Assembly (NCBI GenBank): GCA_004194705.1
Contig: SADC01000275.1
Span: 1 to 64,000, forward strand
Source: Ditylenchus dipsaci
Lineage: Eukaryota > Nematoda > Chromadorea > Rhabditida > Anguinidae
Direction: 5' to 3'
Length of the DNA: 64,000 bases
In this document: positions 32,092-45,381 of the stretch, piece after piece
Layout: each line of letters opens with the position of its first letter
Position numbering within the stretch: the stretch's first letter is position 1
The notes under the pieces: generated by a model
Database searches by the model: none
The model's input: the letters and a program-made list of their open reading frames with translations, nothing else
Told to the model about the DNA's origin: nothing
Made by a program: the position numbers and the translations under genes

Positions 32092-33059
32092 TACAAAAAA
32101 AGATTAAACATTTAATTAAAAAAACACTTGCAAACTGGCCAGCCATTTTTCAAACTTTTGAAGATGCTAGTAAGGAGGTCCTTGACTTACCGTACGTTTT
32201 CAAAAACTGCGAACCCTGCATGGGCAGGCTTGTATGTGGGTCTAAACGGGCACTGTATTTTCTCTGCTTTTTAGCTTTTTGAAAAAACATTTCTACTGTT
32301 CGAAAGCTAAGTTATTATGCCAAAAAGTGGCGTTCTTCGGGCCAAGGCTGGCTTTCGGGTGAAATCCGCATGGGTCCACTTCGGAACGTCGACAGCCTTT
32401 TCGTGGGTTTGATTCCTATTTGAGGTACAATTTTTCCCCGAATATAAATTTAGCAATTTATTTTGAAAATTTCTCTCTTTTTGTTGCTGTCAAGACATTT
32501 GAGTTGCTTATCAGTCAGTCATCTGCTATTTTGTTGATCTTTCCTTGTTCCTTTGTTTCTTTTCCACATCTCTAGCATTTGTCAATGCACTAGTTCAAAA
32601 AAAGTTCACTCGTTTTGTCTGCTTTTGGATAAGTTGAATGCGTATTGTTTGACAAACAGATTTGGTGTTTGATTTTTGCAAAGGTTAGGAATGTTTGATG
32701 TGGTCGTCTCCTATTAAAGAGATACCAAACATTTTTCTAGTAGTTTGTGATTTTTATCGATTTTTGTCGTTGATTTTCAAAGAAAAATGAAGAGAAATAT
32801 TTTGTTTTCTGTAAAGTTAGACATTTTTAAACTTTTTTATCGAAAACCCCAAAAAAACAATGTTTCAATTTTTGGTTTAGTACTAAAATATTGCTCTATT
32901 TTTATCAAAAGTATTGTGTTTCCTCTCATCCTGTTTCTAACATATTTTTTTCTGAAAATCACTCTCAGGCAAAGTCACTACCAGCGTTTGCACTCACTCA
33001 TTTTTTCAGTGTGAGTGTGAAAGAAGAGTGAGAATGAGAACAAAAAATTGAACAGAATC
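32092..33059. other. No gene seen
   Basis: Open frames at 32001-32282 and 32787-33014 lack recognisable domains; the first begins inside the hexanucleotide element. The sequence is T-rich, with CTCACTCA words near 32995. Confidence 0.45.
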
Positions 33060-33176
33060 TTAACATCCATCTTCCCAGCAAAAATAGCCAAAATCCGGTC
33101 ATATACTGTCAAATCCATATACATATGCACTATAACACGGTTAAAATCGATATTCGATCGGGAAGATGGATGTTAA
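33060..33176. repeat. 117-bp TTAA-flanked MITE
   Basis: Starts TTAACATCCATCTTCCC and ends GGGAAGATGGATGTTAA. TTAA at both ends plus perfect 13-bp inverted repeats suggests a piggyBac- or Kolobok-mobilised miniature element. Just downstream lies the 16-bp palindrome CTAAGTTTAAACTTAG. Confidence 0.7.
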
Positions 33177-34628
33177 CATTTGTATGAACCGTCTAAGTTT
33201 AAACTTAGAACCGTCAGGTTTGCAACCTGTTTTGTAGCACCCTGACAGCTGTGTCTAAACACAAAACTATGATGTCATTTTAGACGCTACTCGGTAATAC
33301 ACCCACCCCCCTAAACCCACTTGGAAATAGTACTCTAAGGAGCCCAAAAATCTCAAACAGGTGCCTTGTATTGTTCCTTTCCATTCTCGATACAGCCCTG
33401 TGCCCCTTTCAAAATCATTTTTCTGTTTTTTTGATGGCAAAATTATTACTCAAAAATGCTTTTTGACCAGTCCTAGATGTTGAATGGGGGGGCCGTGCGG
33501 ATTGTATAACCATCTTTATATATAGCTCCACCACTGATCTCTTCTGATGGGGAATGGCAAAACCGGCAAATGGCTGCCTATTTGCTCATTCTTACTCTCA
33601 CTCACTGGGATTCTCACTTCGAGTGGGCTCACTGCAAACACTGGTCACAATCTCACTTTGTAGCCAGCTAGATGAGCTAAAAAATGGATGCTAACTTACT
33701 TGAGAGAAGAAGAAGCGGGTTGGAGATATTCAAAATTGAATAACAAAGTCTTTGTATAGACCAATTTTTTTGAACGATTTGTTTCATACAAAGGCTTTTG
33801 CTCCAACTTTTTAAAATCTCAGCAAGTCAGTTGATAACTTGTTAGAAAGTTGAGATCCAGGGCTACACGCCGGTATAAAACTTTAAAAACCAATTGAAAA
33901 CTTTCTGTGATCAAAACCAAGTTATAAAATTTGATGAGATAAAAGAATAATTTGACGGGGTAAAACAATTTGAGCCATATAGTATTCCAATTCGCCTAAT
34001 TTTGGGAAGACCTTCTTTGAATTTTGAAAAAGAAAATTCTTAGCTTTTGGAAAAATGGTCAGCAAAATCGGTAATTGTGGCCAAAGACTACTGGCAACCC
34101 AATTAAAAATTTAAAGTTCAGAAAGTGCCAAGAACTTTCATGGTGACATTATGTCAAGTTTTTGACTCTAGAAGCAAAGTTTTTCTCAACATTCTCGTCT
34201 TTAAACTCCAACTTTTGATTGAAATAAATTCTTATTGTTCTATAAAACACAATAAAACCAAAAAATCTTTTATTATTGTTGTTTCTTTCCAATTTCTGCT
34301 TCAACGTCAGTGATATGTGTGCAACCGCATTTTTCTTATCTATTTATTTTTTCCAGTTTTCTTCCCACTCAAAATACTAAATTTGCATTGAATTTTAATA
34401 TTTTGTACATATCTTGAAAGTTGACGTCTTCCAATACTGGAAAAAGTGTGTTTGGAGCGATTTTCTAGGAATTTCAGTCCTCTTTTACTTTTTCTGTCAT
34501 TAACAATTAGGGTTAAACTCAAGTTTTTGGGTTCTTAATTGTTTGTTAATTGATTGTCTGGATAAGGAGGTCGCCAGGAAGATGTTGTTTTGCATTAATT
34601 TCTTTTGTGCTCTATTTTAGGTCTGAGC
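33177..34628. other. No gene seen
   Basis: Contains a single copy of the TTAGAAAG...ATCCAGGGCTACA core near 33841-33870 and CTCACTCACTGG words near 33600. No exons recognised. Confidence 0.45.
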
Positions 34629-34884
34629 TACCGTATTTCCTCTAATATACCGACACCCTCTAATAAACCGACACCCCCTACTTCGAGGGTCCGTATCTCA
34701 GTCCAAAGAAAGAAATTTACATCGCTTTTTTTTTGCGTTTTCTTAGCTCCCACGAGCTCTATCGATTCCGCTTTTTCGATTTTGGATCTTCATCCAAAAT
34801 TGTCGAGATCGACCCAAAATTTTCACGATTTTTGAGGGGTTGAAAAATAAACCGACATGTCGGTATATTAGAGGAAATACGGTA
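34629..34884. repeat. MITE with TACCGTATTTCC termini
   Basis: Terminal inverted repeats TACCGTATTTCCTCTAATAT and ATATTAGAGGAAATACGGTA are perfect. TAATAAACCGACA words repeat inside each end. The interior (TTTTTGCGTTTTCTTA, CGACCCAAAATTTTCACG, GGGGTTGAAAAATAA) is shared with the element at 48221-48442. Tc1/mariner-type (TA) termini are likely. Confidence 0.8.
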
Positions 34885-35079
34885 AGATAATTTTATGCTG
34901 GCTAGTTTGGAATAAATATGATTTCTTTGAACTTGTTTTTTTTTCTGGCATTTGTTTTCGCAGTATATTCTCTGAAATTACCATTCAACACTAGCCTCCG
35001 CCCCGTATTTCTAGTGATTGTGTGGCACCCTTTAACTCGAAAAACGGCTTTCTTGCCATTGTTTTAAATAATGCGTTTA

Positions 35080-35470
35080 CCCCCTTAAATTATGTTTTTA
35101 CCCCCTCAAATTTTTAAACTCATTGTTCTCAGTGTTTACTTTTCAATTTTTTGTTTTTTGCATTCGAATGTATTCCTGAATCTCTAGTTTCTATTGAGTT
35201 ATGAACTAACTCGATGCAATTAAAAATATTGGATACAACAAATGGTTTTGTACAAAAAGACGTAGTTTCATAAAAATGAATTTTTATCAACTTTTTTCTT
35301 ATCCGATCGAGCCAGTTCATGGCTTGTTAGAAACTAGAGATTTAGGCCTACATTCGTATGCAAAAAATGAAAAAATTGAAAAGTAAACACGGAGGACAAC
35401 GAGTTTTAAAAATTTGAGGGGTAAACACATAATTTAAGATGGTAAACACATAATTTAAGGGTGTTTTCAC
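35080..35470. repeat. Foldback element with core motif
   Basis: TTACTTTTCAATTTTTTGTT near 35144 pairs with AAAAAATTGAAAAGTAAAC near 35369, and CCCCTCAAATTTTTAAACTC near 35103 with GAGTTTTAAAAATTTGAGGGG near 35400. The loop has TTGTTAGAAACTAGAG then TTTAGGCCTACATTCG, a diverged AGGGCTACA core. Confidence 0.75.
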
Positions 35471-35622
35471 CTACAGCCATTAAAAGTTTTACATAAAAAT
35501 TTGAAAATTTTAATTTTTCCGAGCTAATACCAAATAATATTATCGAATTTTGTAAAAAAAATTTGGCGCTACTGTAATATAACAACAGCTTTCGCCCCCC
35601 CCCCCCAAAAACCCTCCTGTAA

Positions 35623-36409
35623 TACCGGGTGTCTCAAAAGTTCGAACTCACTTTTTCAGATTTGAGTTTTTCTTAAAACAGTGTAGACATCAACAAATAT
35701 TTAATACCATTTTGTAGCCCTAAGTGTCCTCTTTCAAATGGCATATTGCTTTTAGCTTGACTATTTTGGATAAGTCACCGGCTCCAAACACTTGTCTGGT
35801 CATTTTAAGAAGGTTACCAACGTTTTCATCAGTTTAACTGGTCAAATGTTTCATTGAATTTTAAGCGCCACTGCAAAATTTTATCGCCTTGTTGTAGCGC
35901 AGCTCAAGAGCTATAAAACACATATTACAGAATCATTTTGAAAATCTGAGTGTTGAGATATGGCCTTTTGGAAAAAATCAATTTCTTGAAAAAATGACCA
36001 AAATAAAAGTTTTTGCCAATTTTTCGGATTTTGGTTATTTTTCAAAAAATTGATTTTTTCCAAAAAGCCATATCTCAACACTCAGATTTCCAAAAAATTT
36101 TCTGTAATATGGGTTTTGTAGCTCTTGAGCTGCGCTACAACAGCGAGATAAAATTTTGTAGGAACGCTCAAAATTAAATAAGACATTTGACCAGTTAAGC
36201 TGATGAAAACGTTGGTAACCTTCTCAAAATGACCAGACAAGTGTATGGAGCCGGTGACTTATCCAAAATAGTCAAGCTAAGAGCAATATGTCATTTGAAA
36301 GAGGACACTTAGGGCTACAAAATGGTATTAAATATTTGTTGATGTCTACACTGTTTTAAGAAAAACTCAAATCTTAAAAAGTGAGTTCGAACTTTTGAGA
36401 CACCCGGTA
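35623..36409. repeat. Foldback element with TACCGGGTGTCTC termini
   Basis: Arms of about 390 bp begin TACCGGGTGTCTCAAAAGTT and end AACTTTTGAGACACCCGGTA. Pairing is near complete, including TTAATACCATTTTGTAGCCC with GGGCTACAAAATGGTATTAA. TA lies at both ends. The element sits between poly-C tracts of a further outer repeat (GGCGCTACTGTAATATA near 35570; TATATGACAGTAGCG near 36718). Confidence 0.88.
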
Positions 36410-36434
36410 TAACCCCCCCCCCTCCCCAATAATT

Positions 36435-36640
36435 TTTAGGCTTAGGAATTAGGCTTAGCCCTTAGGCTTAAGCTTAGGCTTTGGGCCTTAGGCCAGACAT
36501 GTGCACGGGCCGGAAATTTCACGGCCCGGCCCGCCAAATGTTTTTGTGAGCCCGGCCCGGCCCGCGGGAAATTTTAAAAGTGAAGCCCGGCCCGGCCCGG
36601 CCGGGCTGGCCCGCCTAAGGCTTAGGCATTAGGCTCAAAG
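36435..36640. repeat. TTAGGC-like runs around a CCCGG array
   Basis: From 36435 to 36495 there are about six TTAGGC or near-TTAGGC units, followed by an array of GGCCCGGCCCG words (36507-36616) and again AAGGCTTAGGCATTAGGC. TTAGGC is the canonical nematode telomere unit; here it is degenerate and interstitial. No coding potential. Confidence 0.6.
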
Positions 36641-36812
36641 ACAACACGTATTAATTTCACCACTTTTTAAAAAAAAGTTATGGTTTTGAGGTACCTGAAA
36701 AATTATTGGGGGGGGGGGTATATGACAGTAGCGTCAAAAATTTTATTCTAAGGTATTCTCAGTTATTCGGAAAGCAATTCTCGACTGGATTGAGGCCCGA
36801 CAACTTTGACGA

Positions 36813-39526
36813 ATGTTGAAGGCCGATTCTGAAGTAGCACTGGCAGAGCAGAAGCGCAAGCAGTACGCCTTCCAGAACTCCAGATCGCATAGTGCTCCTC
36901 CTCGCAAACGCAAATGGTGGTACAGGAAAGGTGATTTTGAAATGTTTTTATTTGGAAAGCTAAATTCAACTCTAATTTAGGGCCTTTGCGTGAAATGGGT
37001 GGCTCTCAGCAGTCATTGAATTATGATAGGATGGTATCTAGAAGGTGGGATTTTAAGGTATCAATGGTGGTCTTACTCTCGTCTAGTATTTGAAGTCTCA
37101 CACGTAATATCCTGGTATTATCCCTAATATCGCTTATTATCCTTAATATCGCTTGCCTCCCAAATTTTGATCCTATTTAAGATCGTAAAAGTGTAGTGGG
37201 GAATACCGTACAAACTACAATAACTTAAATAGATAAATTTATAACTGAAACCAAGCCAAATAATTAAAATCACAAAACTACTGTCATTTACACAATCGAG
37301 TAGCAAAATCCCTGCAATTTTTTTCCAACTAGACTTGCCAACTTCATTCAATCATCTGGTCGAACCTAGATGGAGGTAGACATATTCATGGGTCGAGCTC
37401 AAAACTGATTAGATAGGGCGTAGGGGAGGGAAGTCGTTATTGAGAGCTAGCCTTCGACATGTAAGGATAATGTAATAAAAAAATTGAGGCGCCAAAAAAG
37501 TCTGCTTGCTGAGCTTGATTAAAGGGGGGGAAACTTTATATACGCATCGCCTTAGGTCACAGGTTCGACTACCACTGGCTGCAGACCTTATTTTTTCTCC
37601 TTTTATTTACAAGTTTAGTGTCAAAATGTAGCCCTACTTCTTGCCGTCGTTTTCAGCATACGGTTGTATAAAGTAATGTGAATTGAAATCGCAAAAAATC
37701 TCAGTTCCTAGTACGCATCATTTTGGCTAGTTTCCTCTAATTTGGTGGTCATTTGCCAAAAATAGCAAAATTGAGGTAGTTGATGACAGCAGAGCAGTGC
37801 TGAAAATGGTTGCAATCGATTGCTCGATGATTTTTGGACCTAAAAGTCAAAAAACTTACTAAAAAAGTAAATTAAAACACTCCCAGAGGGACTAGAACTT
37901 TCGACAAAAGGCGATGCGTATATAAAGTTCCCCCCCTTTAAGATGTCTTTTTGGCACTGTTTTAGCAACTCTATTTTCATTCTTTTAATCGTGAACATTA
38001 AAAGAACCGAGATCTGCGGGCTAGCACTGCTCAGGATGGGGTTTTAATTTTGAAATGTTGGCAAGCCAGATTGGCTAGAAAAATAATTTTCGCAGGACGG
38101 GTTTTAAAATTCAGGCATTTGCATATGTCTAGCTGGTGGTGTAATTTTAAGGGTGCGTAAAATCTATAATTAACTGTAAACCGATATTTAAATTTCTAGT
38201 GGTAATGAAAATTAGTTATTTTTAAGCAGTTTCACGCTCAACCCTCACATTTCAGACTGATTGGAGCCATTGCTACTTGGCATGATATCCACTCCAACCT
38301 GCTGCAACTTACGCTTGACCAAAAAGATGAGGAAGATAAACTCAATTCCCCCATGCGCACAGACGTACCAGGCAGGAGTCCATGATAAGCACCACCACCA
38401 ACTCATCCACCAATTCATCATCGCCATCCACAGCTTCTTTTATCAGCCCACCCACATCTTCCAGCTCGTCCACCCCGTCGACCACCAAGTCCACACCCAA
38501 CACAGGCCACAAATCGGCAGAGGAAAAGAGGCAAAGGAGAGGCAAGGAGAGGTTGGAACTATTCGTGGACAAGAACCAAACTATTTCCTTGCTTCAACAA
38601 CACCACAGCAGAAGGCAACATCACCATTTGGCAAGTGGGCCAGATGCAGAGGGCCAATCTAAACAGGGTTTCCAGAAGCTGAGCATAGGAAATTCGTCAT
38701 ATTACCACTCTTCAACACCCAATTCACCTGTGGGGCGCAGTTGTGACTCACCAAGTCATCTGCAAGCTAGTAGCAAGTTTAATTGGAGCACTAATAGTGA
38801 ATCTGCACTAGTTCATAGTAAGTTGCTTGGAGTTTTTCAAAAGTTCTTTGGCAAGAAAACAAGTTTTTTCAAAACACGGTGCCCTTTTGATTTTTGAGCT
38901 AAGAGGTTACTTTTTGCCTAGGTATAGTGCTGTATTTTTCGAAATTACACCTCACGCTAAATTCGTCTACCCATTTCTCATAAATTTTTGTACCGCTTTG
39001 TAGCCGGAATATTTCTCTGCCGAGTGAGTGGTCGAAAAACCAGGCGGGATTTAAATTTCGACATAATCACGCCAAATCGCACTAAAAATTGAGGGGTCAC
39101 TCAAAGTTCTGAAAACAGTTGGCTGCCCATATCATGGTTTTTCATAGCTGACCCTTAGGCCATGAATCGAAAAAACCCCAGGTCACAGTCAGGGTCCCTC
39201 CCTTGTTATAGGTTCCGATTTTTGTGAAAGGGTGGTAGTAGTTATATTGAACTAGCTCTTTCAAAAGGGATGCTAAATCTAAAAAAATCTCAGTACAAAT
39301 GCTTATTGTACAATCAATTAACAGGAGCTTCGGACAGAAGCGACGACTCAGACAGTCAGCAGTCAGAGGAAGAAAGCGACTATGACACCCTTATATCCGA
39401 AGAATTACTAGATGAAATTGTGGAACTGGAGAAGAGGAGCAATTCCAGCAAGTTCTCCTTATCAAATCCTGAACTCACTACTGGACAGCTCAAAGCTATG
39501 TTTCCGGAGCTGTCTGAACACTGGAG
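36813..39526 (+). CDS. Diacylglycerol kinase 5' exons (tentative N-terminus)
   Basis: Four exons read with matching phases: 36813-36930 (MLKADSEVALAEQKRKQ, then the basic SAPPRKRKWWYRK), 36981-37044, 38256-38817 and 39325-39526. The junctions AG|A, G|GG and A|GA all keep frame. The third exon has LIGAIATWHDIHSNLLQL then a Ser/Thr-rich tract, and needs one restored base near 38378. The fourth ends LKAMFPELSEHW. They are placed in the kinase gene because the fourth exon's phase continues into 44392, giving QRLIIPPN. I recognise no domain; the sequence looks disordered and regulatory. The start codon is uncertain, with an in-frame TGA just upstream. Confidence 0.5.
37519..37941. repeat. TTAA-flanked MITE, copy 1 (intronic)
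   Basis: Ends TTAAAGGGGGGGAAACTTTA then TATACGCATCGCCT, and its inverse AGGCGATGCG-type sequence followed by GTTCCCCCCCTTTAA. TTAA borders both sides. An internal CACAGGTTCGACTACC near 37558 resembles a tRNA B-box. A second member lies at 49929-50552. Confidence 0.75.
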
Positions 39527-42500
39527 GTTGGTTTTTTATTTGAATTTTCGAATTTTTCTATTTTGTTTTTTTCTCATTTATGCATTTCTGCAACTTTCTT
39601 CCTTTCCTTTTGCTTTTTCCAGTACAAAGAACATATTTTTTTCTCCGCAAAATATTTTTAAAAATAGAAACATATTAGAAAAATATTTATGTATCTTCTT
39701 CGTCGGATTTTTTAAAAATATTTTTCGGGCCTATATTATTATTATTATTAATCAGCTAGTTTGTCGTAAATAACTCAGGCATACAGAGCCAGTTATTTGA
39801 TACGAAAAATAATTATAGCAATAATTCATGTGGTTTTTAAGTAATAATATTTTTCTTCTTTTTATTGTTCCTTTTATCATCGTCGAAAATTGAGCGCTGT
39901 TTTCTTTATTACGTGAATTTAGCTTGTTTTTATGTTCTTGAGAGCTACTTCGATAAAAAAAGTTTAGTGTTTTAAATTTCTATTTTTGCTTTTTTGTCAA
40001 GTTAGGAAACAAAGTTGATTTTTTTAAAATAACATATTTTTCCTCAAAATCTTTTTTCGGCTCCATTGTCGCTCAGCCAGTTCCCCAAAGTTTTTTTTAT
40101 TGTCGATGTTTTCTGATAAAAGTATGTGTAATTTGTTTCTTACATATTCTAGTTGCTCAAATTCTGCAGGAAGCAGAATCACAAAGCAGAATTTAACTAA
40201 AATTCTCGATTGTCGAGATATTGCCTAAATTCAGATGGTCGTTATTTGAAATATCGGCACTACAAATTTAGTGTATACCTCTCCAATCAAGCATGTTTTT
40301 AAAATTCTGCTTTCTGATAGACTTTAATCCATCATATTGATTTCCCAGAGAAATTTCTACTGTTAGAGGTCATTAAAAAAGTTTACACACAAATGAATTT
40401 TTTTGATTAAAAAAACTGGCAACCAGGTTTTCGTACTCTAAACAAATGAGTCATTTTCTCATTTGACTATAACGCAAAAATTAAAATGAATAATACTACA
40501 ATTTAACACATCATATTACTGCTTTTAAAGTTCACTCAAAAGTTTTATTTGTGCTAGACTAAATAGTTGCATTAATGATAAAAAGCAAAAGAAGTGTGTC
40601 TGCTTATAATTCTATTATGGTTTACTAAGACTTTTACAGCATTTGCTAGCTCTAAAAAGCAATCAATAGCCAAAGATTGTAATGTACTTAGACCGTTTTG
40701 CACATTATGTCCGTGGAAAAGTAATTTTATTTTTCTTAATTTCCGGAAGATAGATTATACGAATTAGAAAAAAGTAGTTTGAACTTTAAAACGCCGTAAA
40801 AATACTTATATTTTTTGGTGCTAAATTAATGGCGCACTTTAGCGGTATTAAAAAATCTAGTGCATTCCTTGAATTAGAAGCCTGTATCAGTGTGGCATCG
40901 CTTTCATTAGTTTCTAAAAAAAATTGTATATTTAGAAGTAAAGATTCGATAGGAATTTCAACTTTAATCCAGATTTGTCTGGCCTCTGGTGACCGGGCAC
41001 TTTACAAAACTTTTTTGAAAAACGTCCGAAAAGTCTAAGGCGGTGAAGTTGAAATGACCTCTGGAAGGGCTTTAGCTCCCCTTTCCCCAAAAATTTTTTT
41101 GGCCAAACCTCTGGTTTCGACTCGAATTTCATAAATTTTTATGAATAGAATTTCAGTGAATTAACAAATGATTTTCAAAGACAAAATTTCATTAGAACAT
41201 CTGGAATAAGATTTTTTGAGGGGTTTCAACTTTGAAAATTTCGCTGTTGTAACTTTTATTATTTAACAACTATTTGTATTGCTTATTCTTTCTGTAAATG
41301 AGAAAATTTTGAAACCCGTAAAAACACAGAAATGTCAGTGCTAAAAATTTGTCCTGTCTATTTTTGTTATAAAAGAAGATTTTAGAGCACAATTACCTAT
41401 TTCCAATATCAATCAAAATTTATTTCTTTATCCAAACTTAGCAAAATTACAACAAAAATTTATCTTTTTTGCTTTCTGCCAGAGGGCAAAATTAAGCGAC
41501 ATGTTTCCGGAGGTGCTTCTCTCCCTAGCTTATGAGCGGATTTACTTTTATGGTGGTTTGAAAAGGAGGATTGTATTTAGTTAGCTAGATGGATTAGGGC
41601 AATCATCATTTACCTGCGTTCCACCCCTCTATCTTGTGCGCCTATTCTTGTTTTGGCCGGCCACCTGGGCTTAGGTGTCATTAAAAACCAAACTGGCAAT
41701 AATTTATTCTTCCACAGCAAGAAGAAGCCTTATTCTAGCTTTATGAGCAAGAGATGTTTATAAAAACAAATTCAGACACTGCTAAGTTAACTGGACGCAG
41801 TTTAGTAGTATTTTAAGCTATCTCTATAGCACACACAGGTGTACCAGCCTTAATTTAAATCTTTATCTCTATTGATTTTCGCCTGTTTATTATTATTTTT
41901 TAACTGTCTAAAGTTTTACAATCTGCAAATTTTTCGTCTAAATCTTTTTTGATATCAAGATAATTTAGAAAATTGTTATATGTGTGAGCCCAACTCCTAG
42001 TATGCATATACAGTCAAGTCTCGATTTTACGGCATCCCCCAAAAGTTCGTCCCCGCCTAGAGTCCGACACTTTTTTACCTTGAATTTTGAAGTATTTCGC
42101 GTGATTTTCCAGTCTGCTCCAAAAAACGCAGGGATTTTCTGATTTTATTTAGACTTTCGTTTCCGAGAAGACTTTATTTTTTCACTATTAAAACCCGATG
42201 GTCTTTACAGCAAAATTATTACCATTAACAAAAACAATCTGCAAAATTGAAATTCTTGCGATTTTTTAGACCAGACTGGCTAACCACATTTGGCAAAAAT
42301 TGTTTTTATAACCGAGTAGGTCCGATGATTGCAGTGGGGAGGTGTTTTTTAAAACCGAGTAGGTATTTGGAGGGGGGGTGTCTGTAAAACCGAGTAGCGC
42401 CAATTTTGTCTGCATTAAATTTCTATGCAGTCGCGCTTCTGCAGCATTTGCGTGCCCAGAAAGTTGTTTTCAGCTTTATGTCACTTGTCGGCCTTCACGT

Positions 42501-44391
42501 TCATTTCCCTCCCAACTTCTTGATGTTTCTATAGACAGGAATTTAAAGAGGAATTCCACTTACTTCTATTATCTTCTTGGTCTAAGCCGGTTTAATAGAA
42601 ACCTTCGGTCATTGCTTGCCTGATTTTTGAAAGATCATTAGATTTTTGAATTTTGCGGAAGGCTTTTTTTATCTCTTTTGCTTGGCATTTTTTTTGGAAA
42701 AGACTTTGGTAGGTGAAATAGGTATTATGAAATCAAATTTCTCAGCTCCCTCTCTAGTAAGAATTTTTTCAAGCAAGCCGTTGGATCTGATATTGGAAAT
42801 TCATAAAAAATTCATGTATTCAGATCTTTTAACGCTAGTGTCATAACCCACATCCTTTTTTTGATATTTGCCTTGGCATCTGTTATGGACCTTTCAAAAA
42901 ATCATCATGTTTTGATTTTGCAATTCACGAGAGGACATTTCACGAGATTTCATTGTAGCCTGTTAGCTTGAGACTTAAAACAACTGCTTCATAATATACG
43001 CTACTTTCCAATGTAAGCTACCAATTTATAAGTTGTTTACGCCCCAAACAAGTCAGGATATGTTTTTCTGTACTTAAAAGTCAGCAAATGTTTTTTAAGT
43101 ACAAAAACACTTCCTTGGCTTTTTATGTTTTAATAAAAAGATTGCAAAAAGTGAAAAATCTTGTGTGTTTTATTAAGAACTTCTTTTATTTAAAAGTACG
43201 CGCAGTTCCTGACACGAAAAAAAGTTTTATCTTGGTTGAAACTTTTTAAATATGCTTTCTCATCTATACTTTTTAAATTTTCCGTCATCCTGATGTCACT
43301 TAACACTCTGAATCTTGAGCTTGTAAATTGTGTAACAACCTAAATTATTTTCCCTATCGCCCTTTTTTCCAGTCTAAACCAAAACAATAAAAAGGGCCTA
43401 ATCAATGTCCGCACCCTTTTTCGCGACTAGCTAACCAATTTATGACTCACTTCCTACTACTAGCTGCCATTCATAAACATACACAGCAACACACCAATTT
43501 CTATTCAGTTTCTTTTTCGCCAAGACCACGACCATTAACTAAAGCAGCGGTACTATGTGGTATATAAATATGGTGTTCAAAATAGACCTTGGTCCCTCCT
43601 GCTGTTTTTTGCTTGAAATTTTACAAATATAGTCGACTTTCTAAATAATAAACTTGTTAAAAGTTCGTTTCTACCTAGGATCCGACACTTAAATGTAATT
43701 AGCCGTTGTAGTACAAAAATCGCAAGCATTTCAATTTTGCCAATAGTTTTTCTATTCAGGCGCGCAACTCTAAAAAAGGCTAATCCTAAATAGACGCTCG
43801 TTATTAAAATTGCGGGTTTAAATAGCGAAACTATAGCGATTCACAAAAACGATTGGCGAAATTGGAATGCTTGAATTTTTTCGCACCGAGCTGGAAAATT
43901 ATATTTAACAAAAGACTCCAAAATTTTAAGTGAAAAAGGATCAGACTCTTGTCTGGAACGAGCTTTTCGGGTGTTCGCTATTGAAACAGTCCACTGTAAT
44001 AAATTTTCTTATTTTTCAGTACATTTTACAAGCCTTTCTCTTCTTTTGCACTCAAAGAAAATTTTCAAGAAAACTCCAAGGCATACTCTGGGCACCATAT
44101 TTGGATCTGCACTCGAACAACACTACTTGAGAAATTAATAAATGCGATAGATATCTACTCCGAAATGGTTAAACAGCTGTTCTTCAAACCTTCAATTTTC
44201 TAGCGAAAAATAGTGTCCGACAATTAAAATATTGGTACGCAATATGAACAATCTTATTTCACCAAATAACAAATAGCCCCACATGCCCGGCAGCTTACTA
44301 TTGCTTATAATTCTACCACCCCTCGGCTCACTACACAGTAAGCCACCGAGGTGTAATTTAGTGCATACTATTTTTATTTCTTATACCTAAG
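39527..44391 (+). other. Long intron; no exon seen
   Basis: A 4.9-kb gap between phase-matched exons. It is AT-rich with only short, unassignable open frames. A pogo-like terminus (CAGTCAAGTCTCGATTTTAC) lies near 42012, repeats of AAAACCGAGTAGG near 42310-42400, and the CCTTGGTCCC-type motif near 43586. Confidence 0.5.
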
Positions 44392-45083
44392 ACAACGACT
44401 CATAATCCCACCAAATGTTACGCAAAGCTAGAAGAGGCTCTACACCACTTGTAGAAAGCACCCCTACCTCTAGTCTAGACCTAGACGAAGGTTACCAACC
44501 AGCAACTGCCTCTCCAGCTACCAGCTCCACTTCAAATAAAAAGTTTTCATTTTTCCATTACCCTACCCCTGCTAGCCTGCAAATGACCTTAATAATACTA
44601 ACTCCACACCTCTGGCTGAATCTCCAGCGGCTGGTGCCAATTCTGTATTCTCTTTTCGCAAGTCTTCCATAGCTGCTATTCGTTCTACCTTAAGGAGAGG
44701 GAGTCTGGCTGTGGCTGGAGGTGGCACTAAAGCCACCGAAAAAGATCCTGCACCAGCCAATATTGCCCCCAAAGTAGGCACTAAAAGAGCCATGCGCCAG
44801 AAGTTTTGTGCCGCTAAGTTGGCGTTGAGAAAAATTTCTTATTCTTCCATTGCTTCTAAACAGTCAGTCACAAATAATTCTTCTCCCAGAACTCCTGGCT
44901 CCGGATCTATTGGAAGCGAATGTGGTTATTGGGCCCTTTGGCTGGTCTGGTGGCTGACTCGTCTGATGAGAGTGCCAGATCAGCTGCTCCGGAGTTAGTG
45001 ACCAGAGTGGACGAGGAAGAGGTGATTTCGCCGACTCAGAAGAAGCCGTTAGGGCCTAGCTTGTCCTGGGATCCAGAAAAAAG
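44392..45083 (+). CDS. Diacylglycerol kinase exon, low-complexity N-terminal region
   Basis: The exon starts QRLIIPPN, then LRKARRGSTPLVESTPTS, an Ala/Pro/Ser-rich stretch, RSTLRRGSLAVAGGG, RQKFCAAKLALRKIS and finally VADSSDESARSAAPELV and PSLSWDPEKR before GTAAGG. Three single-base losses (near 44410, 44583 and 44930) are needed to keep one frame. RRGS-type sites suggest kinase-regulated linkers, as in other zeta/iota-type N-termini; that is inference. Confidence 0.6.
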
Positions 45084-45381
45084 GTAAGGATAAAAGAAGT
45101 TGCAAAAATTTGATCGAATGAAAAAAGGTCGATAATTAGCAATAAAAATTGAATTACATTGGAAAGTCGTAATCCAGGGCTGCACGCTAGTACAGATAAA
45201 TAAAATCAAATAAAAATGGGAATTTGAAGGCGGAATTCAGTAACTTGAGGGCGAAATTAAGACCTTTGATGCCAAATTATATTTAAGCCTTTCAGCAATT
45301 CATCCAACAGCCTGTTTTTTGAATTTTAGCTAGATATTTGAATTTGTATCTTATTTTAAACAAGCTATTTCAAACAAGCTA

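Noticed and set aside
38245..38427. Minus-strand open frame with a membrane-like helix
   Set aside because: The plus strand at the same place has exons with matched splice phases on both sides; the minus reading is the antisense of a Ser/Thr-rich tract.
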